NCBI RefSeq assembly: GCF_003144325.1
Contig: NZ_PENS01000001.1
Coordinates: 372,001 to 436,000 of the forward strand
Length of the DNA stretch: 64,000 nt
DNA from: Proteus terrae
GTDB lineage: Bacteria > Pseudomonadota > Gammaproteobacteria > Enterobacterales > Enterobacteriaceae
Reading direction: 5' to 3'
Under the pieces are notes generated by a model. The model was not told where the DNA came from, ran no database searches, and saw nothing but the letters and a program-made list of their open reading frames with translations. This document shows, in pieces, positions 43,980 to 52,964 of this stretch (position 1 is the first letter of the stretch; every line of letters starts with the position of its first letter). Position numbers and translations under genes: made by a program.

Positions 43980-44612
43980 ATGAATAAAGACATCGTAAGT
44001 GTCATTACAGGCGATATCATTGATTCTAAAAATATCCCCATCCAAAGCTATGATCTTATGCTCTACACTTTGGAGCAAACAGTTCAGCTACTCTCAGAAC
44101 AGTTACCAATTAAATATGATCGATACCGCGGCGATTCTTTCCAGATTGTTTGCTTACAAGCAGAAGATGCTATCAAAGCCGCCATCGTCATCCAATTGGC
44201 ACTAAAAACGTCAAATCTAGAAATCAGTGCTCGTCAAAGTATTGGCATCGGCAAAATTGACTCATTGCGTAATGATGTAAGAACTTCAATTGGTGAAGCC
44301 TTTATTTTATCTGGCGAAGGGCTCGATAAAATGAAAGGTGAAATTTTGACAATATCGGCATCTAGCTCAGATTTTCAACAAAACATTACCTTAGTCACTA
44401 AGTATTTAAATGTACAACTCAAAGAAATTACTCGAGCACAAGCGCAAGTTTTACTTAAATACATGGTCAATAAAGATAAATCTCACTATGCTATCGCTGA
44501 TGAATTAAAAAAATCGAGAAGTAATATTACTAGATTATTAAATGCTAGCCACTACCAGTTAATAGATGAATATATTCAATACTTTAATTATTTAATTAAC
44601 AAGGCTTATTGA
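43980..44612 (+). CDS. SatD-family protein with C-terminal helix-turn-helix
   Basis: A 210-residue protein. The N-terminal part (MNKDIVSVITGDIIDSKNI, YDRYRGDSFQIVC, IGEAFILSGEGLDKM) matches the SatD family, cyclase-like in shape, named from a streptococcal acid-tolerance operon. The C-terminal part (about 155-200, YAIADELKKSRSNITRLLNAS) looks like a helix-turn-helix DNA-binding domain. Start chosen at 43980 because the upstream frame contains the palindromes. A DUF3307 gene follows after 1 nt. Biochemical role unknown. Confidence 0.82.
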   Translation: MNKDIVSVITGDIIDSKNIPIQSYDLMLYTLEQTVQLLSEQLPIKYDRYRGDSFQIVCLQAEDAIKAAIVIQLALKTSNLEISARQSIGIGKIDSLRNDVRTSIGEAFILSGEGLDKMKGEILTISASSSDFQQNITLVTKYLNVQLKEITRAQAQVLLKYMVNKDKSHYAIADELKKSRSNITRLLNASHYQLIDEYIQYFNYLINKAY

Positions 44613-44613
44613 T

Positions 44614-45366
44614 ATGTATAATTTCGCACTTCTTATTTCTCTCTATATTGCTCATATTGCTTTTGATTTTTATTTACAACCTAAAGCATGGATAGAGGCG
44701 CGAAATACTCTACATTACAAATCTAAAGAGCTTTACTTGCACTCACTACTACAAGGTGGGATAACCTTTATTATTCTAGTTTTAATGACAGAGATAAGTT
44801 TTGGTTCTATTTTCATTTACAGTGTAATTGTATTAATAACACATTATCTTTTCGATCTTGGAAAATCCTATACTGATAACTCTTTAAAATGGTTTATTAC
44901 TGATCAAGTTCTTCATTTATTCGTAATTACCTTTTTATGGATAATATTAATTGATCAAAATATTCAAATATTCCATGATCTTAGTTTTAAAAATATTAAC
45001 TATAAATATTTGATTGTTATTCTTGCCTACATCATTATTTTAAAGCCAATTTCCATCCTTATTTATATGTTACTCAAGAAATGGACACCTGTCGCAGAAG
45101 AAGGCTCAACACTCGTTTCTGCTGGTCAATCTATTGGTTATTTGGAAAGAATACTTATTTTAACATTCATTCTTTTAAACCAATTTGCAGCAATTGGTTT
45201 TTTATTAGCAGCCAAATCTATATTTAGATTTGGTGAGTTACAGAATGACCAAGATAAAAAACTAACAGAATATGTTATGTTAGGTACGCTTATTAGCTTT
45301 AGCATCTCCATCCTTTTCGGGCTTGCCACGACATACCTAGTAACTCAATTACCCATAGGCAAATAA
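44614..45366 (+). CDS. DUF3307-family polytopic membrane protein
   Basis: A 250-residue protein with about seven membrane helices. The DUF3307 pattern is seen in HIAFDFYLQPKAW, LHSLLQG, HYLFDLGKSY and FITDQVLHL, which put several His and Asp residues in membrane helices. Starts immediately after satD, so the two form a unit. SatD-DUF3307 pairs are known in many bacteria but have no assigned function. Confidence 0.8.
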   Translation: MYNFALLISLYIAHIAFDFYLQPKAWIEARNTLHYKSKELYLHSLLQGGITFIILVLMTEISFGSIFIYSVIVLITHYLFDLGKSYTDNSLKWFITDQVLHLFVITFLWIILIDQNIQIFHDLSFKNINYKYLIVILAYIIILKPISILIYMLLKKWTPVAEEGSTLVSAGQSIGYLERILILTFILLNQFAAIGFLLAAKSIFRFGELQNDQDKKLTEYVMLGTLISFSISILFGLATTYLVTQLPIGK

Positions 45367-45370
45367 CCCT

Positions 45371-45898
45371 TCAGTTGTTTGAAATGAACGTTATATTCTC
45401 TGATGGGAACCCTGCTGGAAATGACTGACAACGAATTCGTTTTGATAGCACACCTTCTAAAAATCCTGTCAGATTTTCTGCAATAAATTCTACTTCAGAG
45501 GCTCTGGATGGAATAATTGCTATTGTCCATAAACTGCTATCATTGGATGAAACAACCCAAAACAGAATATCTCCATTATCTGTCTCTCCAATAGGCAAAA
45601 GCCCATTATTTTTAGGGTACAGATGAAAAGTATAATAATCAGGATCAGCCTGTATTAACGAATCAAAATCCTTAAGGATTGCCTCTTTTTGTTGAAAAAA
45701 ATTAAGATGTTCATTCTCACTAAATGGATTAAATAACGTAATAAAATTGGCTATGTGTCCTGAACCATATTGCGTGACAAATTCAATATAGTCTTGAGGA
45801 AAGGTGTATCGATTATCAATAAGTGGCCATTCCTTGTCTTCTCCTCGCTCTATCAGACATAAAGGTATTGGTAGCCACTGATTTAATGCTGTTAACAT
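45371..45898 (-). CDS. SMI1/KNR4 (SUKH)-domain protein
   Basis: 175 residues with the SUKH-type pattern: FPQDYIEFVTQYGSGHI near residue 33 and GLLPIGETDNGDILFWVV near residue 99. SUKH proteins often act as immunity proteins to toxins or as adaptor proteins. No toxin gene is seen beside it, so it may be an orphan immunity protein. Convergent with the DUF3307 gene, 4 nt between stops. Confidence 0.8.
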   Translation of the reverse strand: MLTALNQWLPIPLCLIERGEDKEWPLIDNRYTFPQDYIEFVTQYGSGHIANFITLFNPFSENEHLNFFQQKEAILKDFDSLIQADPDYYTFHLYPKNNGLLPIGETDNGDILFWVVSSNDSSLWTIAIIPSRASEVEFIAENLTGFLEGVLSKRIRCQSFPAGFPSENITFISNN

Positions 45899-46035
45899 TC
45901 TATCCTCTTTGATTTGATTTCTATTTTATCGCTCCATTTATGGTATTTTATCTTTACCTTATTTTTATCATAACTTCGCTAATTTCTATCACTCTAGATA
46001 CGTGATAAAAATCCGATACCAACAAGACGATAATC

Positions 46036-46791
46036 ATGACAACACCTTCACGTACCATTACATTTATTGATAGCGCTTACCCTAAACCTCATAACATTGA
46101 AGAATTTGTCTGGTCTGGGCGATTAGATAAACATGGCCAACTTTGGTTTGATCTGCATCTTAGAAGTGCCAGTTACTATTTAAGTGAAGGTGAGGATTAT
46201 CTTGATGATATAGACGAAGATGAGTTAGATGACGAGGAAGAATATACCAGCCTCGTTGATTGGCAATCTAGAATTGTCTGGGATAATTATCATCGTTGCA
46301 CTCTCTCTTCAACATTTTGGTCAGATGAAAAAGGCATTTTACTGAATTCAGGCGAAGTTCCTTTTGATTTCGACAATTTTATCACGCACCAATTTAATCT
46401 TGATACTGCACCACAAATAAATCATTCTGAGGATGAGGATGAGCCAACAGAAATCTCCGCATTCAGTATTTATTTATTAGGACATGATGAGTGTAAAAAT
46501 CATCAAATTCACTTCCAGCGTCAACAAAATAACACTTATCACATTAATTGGAGTGGAAAAATCGCGCTAACTTATGGGGGATTTGATGAGTTTATCCATC
46601 AATTTATTGCAAGATTAGAAAATATTTCTTTTGATGGTTTTTACTTCCCTAAATCATGGGGTTTAGATAAAGCGACGGTTGAATTTAAAAAAGTACTTTC
46701 TCATTTTGAACACTATAAATTCACATTAATTAACCCCAAAAGCCAAATAAAACAATGGAAATTGAGTTATATAGGTAAGACTCAATCTTAA
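46036..46791 (+). CDS. Acidic protein of unknown function
   Basis: 251 residues, without a signal peptide or membrane segment. An acidic stretch (about 54-72, DDIDEDELDDEEE) and a second acidic patch (SEDEDEPTEIS) occur. Many Trp and Phe, for example the final FDGFYFPKSWGLDKATVEF. I do not recognise the family. Its position back to back with a SUKH-domain gene could point to an immunity-gene island. Confidence 0.65.
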   Translation: MTTPSRTITFIDSAYPKPHNIEEFVWSGRLDKHGQLWFDLHLRSASYYLSEGEDYLDDIDEDELDDEEEYTSLVDWQSRIVWDNYHRCTLSSTFWSDEKGILLNSGEVPFDFDNFITHQFNLDTAPQINHSEDEDEPTEISAFSIYLLGHDECKNHQIHFQRQQNNTYHINWSGKIALTYGGFDEFIHQFIARLENISFDGFYFPKSWGLDKATVEFKKVLSHFEHYKFTLINPKSQIKQWKLSYIGKTQS

Positions 46792-47225
46792 ATTGAATTA
46801 TTTTTAATTCTAGCATCAACATTCTATTTAGATAAACATTTCTTTAATAAAAGGCAATGTTTATCTCTATCAAATAATTATAAATAGCACTTTATACTTC
46901 GTCCTTACGTTTGAACAAAAAACACCTAGTCGTATATTTAATATAAAACACTCATATAAAGACCATCTAAATAAGAAACACTTACACTAAATAAATATTC
47001 CGATATTCTTATTTGCATTCTTCAATTATCATTTTCCGATAATTAATCTTATAAACTCTCCACTGAATTAAATTCATAACCCGAAAACAAGCAAGAATAA
47101 TCTTAAATAAATTATTTTTTTTGAGATTGTTCTCAAATGCTTAATTATGATATTTAAAACTTTTACACTCTGTAATCCCACTCTATTTTTTGCTTTTATT
47201 TTTCAGACTAAACCTCCCATTTTAT

Positions 47226-47249
47226 TTTATTTATTTATTTATTTATTTA
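47226..47249 (+). repeat. Tetranucleotide tract (TTTA)6
   Basis: Six perfect TTTA units at 47226-47249, preceded by a near-matching TTTAT. About 400 bp upstream of the autotransporter start. Tetranucleotide tracts can change length by slippage. Confidence 0.85.
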
Positions 47250-47503
47250 TTAACAAAGGTAGCAGTACTTATAACAAAAGACACTACCTATTGATTTTGT
47301 TGTTATTTTTTATTTTTATTTGTGTTTTTTTAATTAATTATATTTAGTCTTTTTTTATATTTTATAAGGATTTTATTTTATTTTTTTGTTTTTAATTTTA
47401 TCAAAAAAAAACAAATTATCTTAAAGCTAGCAATATTAATTTAACGAAAACTTAGATTAATTTAACTTAAAAATCACAATATCATCAAAAAAGTAAGAGT
47501 ATG

Positions 47504-47519
47504 TGTGAGTAATATCACA
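47504..47519. promoter_or_regulatory. Perfect CRP-binding site upstream of the autotransporter
   Basis: TGTGA-GTAATA-TCACA matches the CRP consensus arms exactly. It ends about 128 bp before the autotransporter ATG. A TACACT at 47564-47569 is a possible -10, with the CRP site about 64 bp upstream of the expected start. Confidence 0.72.
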
Positions 47520-47646
47520 AAACGTATTTTTTTATGGGGTTTGTTTTTTATTTTCCAATATTTTACACTAAATACGAGTAGTTAAGATTTCAATCAAACT
47601 CCATTATAAAATCAAATCAAAAATATCATTTAATTAGGATGTGTTA

Positions 47647-50600
47647 ATGAACCATATTTATAAATTAATTTGGTGCATGGCAAGTAATTGCTTTATTGTT
47701 GTTTCTGAATTAGCTAAAGGTAACAAAAAAAGCATATCTTGTACCAAAAAAAAATCTCTTTTGACTGTAGCACTAATTAGTATATTACCAGTTTCAACCT
47801 CTTTTGCAGTTGAAAACGAAGTTCCATTAAATATTTCAGGGAAAAACCAACAGGTAGTTAACACATCTAAAATTAGTAATGTTAATATTACCAATAACAT
47901 TACAATAGATAAAATAGGTAATGGTAAGCATGCGATTGAAGCAATTATTGATAATGCGACATCGACAGGAAATATTTCAATAAAAAACACTGGAAACCTG
48001 AAAACAAATGGTAACCATGCTTTTGGTATTTTTGCTGAAAATAAAGATGTGGGTGATATAAAGATTGAACACTCGGGGAATATATCCACAAATGGACTAG
48101 CAAGTCATGGTATATATGCCAAAAGTGATGCAGACGGTGCCTCACAAAAAATAAATATTGATGTGAAAAAATCAAACATTATGATTAATGACTCTTTAGC
48201 CACTAATGATAATGAAATTGCATATCATGTCTATGCTGAGCAAGATAATATCCAGTCTGGCGATGTTAATATTAATGTTAGCGATAGTAAATTATCAGGT
48301 ATTAGTGGCGATTATGGCTCTACTGCAGTTTATATTAAATCCAAATCAGATAAAGGTAACCTGCTTGCTACATTAAATAATACAGATATTTCATTGGATG
48401 GCTTCAATGCGGATGGCGTTCACTTAGTGAATTTAAGTGATACATCTGCAGGGGATATCACCATAGAAACTAATTCTGGAAATATTGTTAGCAAAAATTC
48501 AGAGGGTAACGTTGAATATAATTATGCCCTTTTTGGTAACCAAAAAGGTAAAAATGCCACAGGTGATATTCGTATAACAAATAATGCAACAAATATCACA
48601 ACAGGAAGTAAAGATAATGATAATGGCCGAGGTGCGATAGGTATACATGCTCTGTTCGATAGCCAAACTGCAAGCGGTGATATTGTTATTGATAACAAAG
48701 GGAATATTAATACGCTAGCAAAAGGTGATATGAATAATGGTATTTATACAAATAACGCTGGGATAGGTAATATCCTTATAAGTAATACAGGAAATATCAC
48801 AACGAATGGAACAGCATCAAGTGCTATTCATTCACAGCAAGATAATGTTCAAGCTAAAAAAGATAGTGTGAACCAAATTAGTAACTCCGGGAAATTAGAG
48901 ACACTGGGAAATTATTCTAGTGGGATTACTTTAATCAAAAAAAATGCAGGAAAAGTACTCGTTAATAATGAAGGGGATGCTGTAATCAAAGGAAGCTTCT
49001 CCCATGGCATCTATTTGGATACCCAAGGTGGAGATATCCAAGTTCAGTCATCTAAAGGGGACATTACAACAAGTGGTGATACTTCCCATGGAATTTTTGT
49101 AAATAATAAATCCGCTGCTGATAATACGTTAGTTATTAATAATAGTTCGAATATTTCAACAACGGGAGCAAGAACGGGCAGTAATAATTCTGCGGCAGCT
49201 ATCCGTGTAACACAGGAAGGTGATGGAAAAATCAACCTCACTAACTCAGGAAATATTTCAACAAAAGGTATTGAAGCAAGAAATATCTATATTAATGCAC
49301 TTGGAAATTCAGCTGTTGAAGTAAATAACAGCGGTTCATTAACATCTGAAAATAGCTCGGCAGTAGGTATTTACAGTCAAGGTGATGTGTTAATCACAAA
49401 TAGCGGAAATATTTCTGCAAAAAACAAGGCAGATAGTAAGCAAGAAGTTTCAGGTCATGGTATCGAAGGTATTTCAAGAACAGGTAATATTACTATTCAG
49501 CATTTAGCTGGAGATATCACTGTTGAAAATAATGCAAAAAATCAGCAATCTCATGGAATTGTAGCTGGGGGCGGTACAAATACAGAGGTTGCTCGTAGTG
49601 CTGATATTCTTATTGGAAGTAAAGCAAATATCGATGCAACACAAGGGAACTCTGCTGTTTTCTTAAAAACAGTTAAAGAAGGTTCGGTCAATATAAACCA
49701 AGGAGCCACAGTTAAAGGTGGTAACGATGCTGGTGTTCATTTTGAGGTAGAGAATGGTGGCACTGGTAATTATGTTATCAATAATGCCGGTTTTATTAGT
49801 GCAAAAAGTGATAAAGCGATTAATGTGATTGGCTCTGATGCAAATAGTCAATTATCTCTAACTAATAGTGGCACTCTCCAAGGTGTTGTGAACGCCAATA
49901 ATAAAACTGCACTTAATTTAGAAAACACAGGAACCTTTTTAGTTCGTAATCAAAATAATGAAACTAAAAATGTTGCTATTTCTCACTTTAATAATGGCAC
50001 TATCAATAATACTGGCACGATTAAACTTTTAGCCGTTGATGGTATTAACAGCGATACTACAGGGGAATATGTTCCTCATGGCACATTAAGTAGTGCAGAT
50101 TCTGGAATTGTGCATGGACAATTATTAGGCGTTAAGGAATTCAATCATAGTGGTGTACTTGATTTAACAGGTGCAGGGTTATCAGGTAATAGTTTTGTGA
50201 TCAGTGGTGGCCAAGTCGCAGGGCAAAATGGAAATGGAACTTTCACAACCAATGGCGGAACCCTAAAAATGGCTACAACCTTGAATGAAGGTGGCCAAGA
50301 AAGCCGTAGTGATGTTTTAGTGGTTGATAACCTGAAAAAAGGTAATGACTCTACTAAAATTGACATCGTCATTGCTTCTGGAAGTAAAGAGATCGCCACT
50401 AAAGAAAATGGAATTCAACTTGTTAAAACATTAGGAACGCAAGATGCGGATGCATTTGAATTAGCAGGGCCCGTCACTTATGGTCGATATGAATACTTGT
50501 TATATGATGGGGATGCATCTGGGGTCAATGATGGTTATTACTTACGTAATCAATTGAAAAAAACTGATGAAAAAACACCTAACCCAAACGTAGGGGCTTA

Positions 50601-51492
50601 TCTAGGTAACCAATACGCAGCGGCGAATATGTTTAATCAAAATATTCTAGATAGACGTGATAATGTTCAAGCTCCAGATCAAACAGTATGGGCTAGAATT
50701 AATTACAATCAGGTTAAAACCGATCATATTCGTGATACTCAAGAGCTCCAGATTGATAGTACCTTGTTACAAATAGGAGCCGATTTCTACCGCAATGAAG
50801 AAAAAGGTCGAGTCGCTGGTGCTTATGTTGGTTATGGATACAGCGATGTAGAAAACCGTTCCCGCTTAACAGGAACAAAGGCTGAGGGTGATGTAAAAGG
50901 TGTGCAACTTGGGGCGTATTATAGTTGGATGCCAGAAAAAGATAATGGCCCTTATGTTGATGTTTGGGGACATTTTGCCCATTACAACAATAAACTAAAA
51001 GGACAGGCTCAGAAAAACCAAGATAAAAAATATGATAGCTATGGTTTTGCGGTGTCTACAGAAGGAGGGTATTCCTTTATTGTTGAAGAAAATGATGTCA
51101 ATAAATGGGTATTCAAGCCACATGTACAGTTAACGTATAATTATATTGATGCGGATGACTTTACTGATCATAACAACACTCGTTTTAGTCATAATAAGAG
51201 TGAAGGTGTTCAAACTCGATTAGGTGCTCGTTTTTATGGTAATAAACAGCAACCAAATGGGTTGTTACCATTTGTTGAAGCTAACTGGTTATACAACGGA
51301 ATGGATAATGAAGTAGTTTTAAATGGTGACAAAGAAAGTAGTGACATCGGTAAAAATGTTGGTGAATTAAAAATAGGCTTACAAGGAAATGTGAATGACT
51401 CATCAAGCTTATTTATTCATTTTAATGTTCAAAAAGGTTCACATGATTACCAACAAATAGGTGGGCAAATTGGTTATAACTATAACTGGTAA
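47647..51492 (+). CDS. Type Va autotransporter with beta-helical passenger
   Basis: 1281 residues. I choose ATG 47647, with AGGA 8 nt upstream. The N-terminus is an extended signal peptide (MNHIYKLIWCMASNCFIVVSELAKG...), cleaved after TSFA near residue 54. The passenger (about 55-1000) has many copies of a loose motif like GNIS(T)xNG..SHGIY, typical of a beta-helix. A linker (about 830-940) leads to a 12-stranded barrel (about 1015-1281) ending in YNYNW. No serine-protease GDSGS motif is seen, so adhesin or cell-cell contact is more likely than protease. Confidence 0.88.
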   Translation: MNHIYKLIWCMASNCFIVVSELAKGNKKSISCTKKKSLLTVALISILPVSTSFAVENEVPLNISGKNQQVVNTSKISNVNITNNITIDKIGNGKHAIEAIIDNATSTGNISIKNTGNLKTNGNHAFGIFAENKDVGDIKIEHSGNISTNGLASHGIYAKSDADGASQKINIDVKKSNIMINDSLATNDNEIAYHVYAEQDNIQSGDVNINVSDSKLSGISGDYGSTAVYIKSKSDKGNLLATLNNTDISLDGFNADGVHLVNLSDTSAGDITIETNSGNIVSKNSEGNVEYNYALFGNQKGKNATGDIRITNNATNITTGSKDNDNGRGAIGIHALFDSQTASGDIVIDNKGNINTLAKGDMNNGIYTNNAGIGNILISNTGNITTNGTASSAIHSQQDNVQAKKDSVNQISNSGKLETLGNYSSGITLIKKNAGKVLVNNEGDAVIKGSFSHGIYLDTQGGDIQVQSSKGDITTSGDTSHGIFVNNKSAADNTLVINNSSNISTTGARTGSNNSAAAIRVTQEGDGKINLTNSGNISTKGIEARNIYINALGNSAVEVNNSGSLTSENSSAVGIYSQGDVLITNSGNISAKNKADSKQEVSGHGIEGISRTGNITIQHLAGDITVENNAKNQQSHGIVAGGGTNTEVARSADILIGSKANIDATQGNSAVFLKTVKEGSVNINQGATVKGGNDAGVHFEVENGGTGNYVINNAGFISAKSDKAINVIGSDANSQLSLTNSGTLQGVVNANNKTALNLENTGTFLVRNQNNETKNVAISHFNNGTINNTGTIKLLAVDGINSDTTGEYVPHGTLSSADSGIVHGQLLGVKEFNHSGVLDLTGAGLSGNSFVISGGQVAGQNGNGTFTTNGGTLKMATTLNEGGQESRSDVLVVDNLKKGNDSTKIDIVIASGSKEIATKENGIQLVKTLGTQDADAFELAGPVTYGRYEYLLYDGDASGVNDGYYLRNQLKKTDEKTPNPNVGAYLGNQYAAANMFNQNILDRRDNVQAPDQTVWARINYNQVKTDHIRDTQELQIDSTLLQIGADFYRNEEKGRVAGAYVGYGYSDVENRSRLTGTKAEGDVKGVQLGAYYSWMPEKDNGPYVDVWGHFAHYNNKLKGQAQKNQDKKYDSYGFAVSTEGGYSFIVEENDVNKWVFKPHVQLTYNYIDADDFTDHNNTRFSHNKSEGVQTRLGARFYGNKQQPNGLLPFVEANWLYNGMDNEVVLNGDKESSDIGKNVGELKIGLQGNVNDSSSLFIHFNVQKGSHDYQQIGGQIGYNYNW

Positions 51493-51525
51493 ATAGCTCA
51501 TTCTGAATAAAACATCATTTTATAT

Positions 51526-51555
51526 TGGAGCTTCCTATTAAATAGGAAGCTCTTT
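51526..51555. terminator. Terminator after the autotransporter
   Basis: GAGCTTCCTATT (from about 51528) pairs with AATAGGAAGCTC (to about 51551), 1- to 2-base loop, followed by TTTTT. Convergent with the acyltransferase remnant. Confidence 0.8.
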
Positions 51556-51670
51556 TTGTTTTATAATTAGAACTTAGCTAAAATTAGTCTTGTTTCTTTT
51601 AGGAAATAAAAGACAATTTTGTATCAAAATGATTATTCCACTTCAATTTTCTTCTCTTTTGTTGATTTAG

Positions 51671-52637
51671 CTATCGAGCATTAAAAGTAGGACTAATAAA
51701 CCAATGAATCATCTTAATTGATGCCAATAATAATGACAGGCTAATAGTGATAACAGTGAGAGCTAATACCATTGGAAATGTAAGTGATAAATGGAAAAAA
51801 ACTATTCCTTGTAAGAGGATAAAGCAAATGATGGGATGAATTAAATAAATGCCTAACGCATTATTGGCAATAGAGGCATATTTTGGAGTTGTCGGTGCAA
51901 CGGAGATAATCCCGGCACTTAAAATAACACCAACCAATAAAGAGATAATATATGTTATTAAATTTACGATTAATATATTTAACTCTAATTTTTTTATAAA
52001 AAAAGAATTAACATAAGAATAATAATAAAGTATATATAGTGATAATAAGCTTAATAAAATAATAACAAGTGGAGATTTACCTTTAAATTTAGCTATGGCT
52101 CGTTGGTCTACTAAATAAGCAATAATAAAAAATGGGAAATATTGTACTATAGCAAAAAAAGTAGATAATTTGGTTTCATAACCTTTAGTTATATTAAGAT
52201 AACAGTACACTCACAAATAAAAGAGATAATAATATTAGTTTATTATTTTTGATATAGGAAGGTAACAGTAGGAAAAAAGCTTGCCAAATTGGTGTCGCTA
52301 GAAAGAACCAGACACCATTTTGAGGAAAAATAAGGTAAGTGTTAAGATCGAATTGCCCTGAGTAATAGAGGGGTATCATATCAATAGTTTGAAAAGTACC
52401 ATAAATTACTAAAGCAGCTAATAAATTATTACGCCAACTTTCCCATGTTCCTTTTTTACTGATAAAAGCAACAATAAAAACAAACATAGGAATTAATGTT
52501 AAATCGAATACATTAATCAATAATGAAAAGTCATGTATCTGACTTTGTTTCAAATAAAAACTAAAAACAATAAGAGAACTTAATATCAATTTTAATGTAG
52601 GCCAATAGGGTTGTTTAATTTCGTCCGTACTCAACAT
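51671..52637 (-). pseudogene. Membrane acyltransferase-like gene split by a frameshift
   Basis: Two minus-strand frames, 52194-52637 (start MLSTDEIKQPYW) and 51671-52210, overlap by 17 nt. Together they give one continuous polytopic protein of about 320 residues, in the style of acyltransferase-3/OpgC-type enzymes: several membrane helices, PMFVFIVAFISKKG, then PFFIIAYLVD and GIYLIHPIICF. The first part stops in TTA-TCT-TAA; the second continues in the next frame. A one-base change near 52195-52210 would rejoin them. No homopolymer run is present at the break, so true mutation or a read error must be distinguished. Confidence 0.75.
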
Positions 52638-52903
52638 TAACTTACCTTGGTTATTTATATTCTTTTGTATAGAATAATAAACCAATTTACAGATTCCTGC
52701 TAACATTAATATAAGCGAAACTAAATATCCTCTAGATAAAATGACTTAAGAAATAACTGATAAAGTTGGTGTTCGAAAATATATTACTCAGAACCTAACT
52801 CAATATCCTATCGATAATGCCCGTTTCAACTTAAAGCAATCTCATTTTATCAATAGTATTAATGTTCTTTTAATTATCAGGCAATAAAATCTTTACTGTT
52901 ACC

Positions 52904-52934
52904 ATTTGTTTATACAAATATTGTCTATACAATA
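52904..52934. promoter_or_regulatory. Tandem GntR-like palindromes before the CynX-like gene
   Basis: ATTTGTTTATACAAAT (52904-52919) and TATTGTCTATACAATA (52919-52934) share the pattern TTGTnTATACAA, 15 bp centre to centre. The pattern resembles GntR-family operators. They lie 30-60 bp before the ATG. No GntR gene is in the window. Confidence 0.55.
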
Positions 52935-52964
52935 GGCAATATTTATGTTTATCAGGGAATTACA

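Larger units (their letters stand above)
46792..47646. other. Long AT-rich control region upstream of the autotransporter
   Basis: About 855 bp with very low GC. It includes a short tandem repeat and a CRP site, listed separately. An open frame at 47147-47347 is low complexity and probably not a gene. Confidence 0.7.

Noticed and set aside
47147-47347. 66-codon open frame upstream of the autotransporter
   Set aside because: Low-complexity Phe/Tyr/Ile/Leu product created by the TTTA repeats, no ribosome site, very AT-rich context.
51671-52706. Two separate small membrane protein genes
   Set aside because: Their hydrophobic segments join into one acyltransferase-like protein in consecutive frames with a 17-nt overlap, so a frameshift explains them better.
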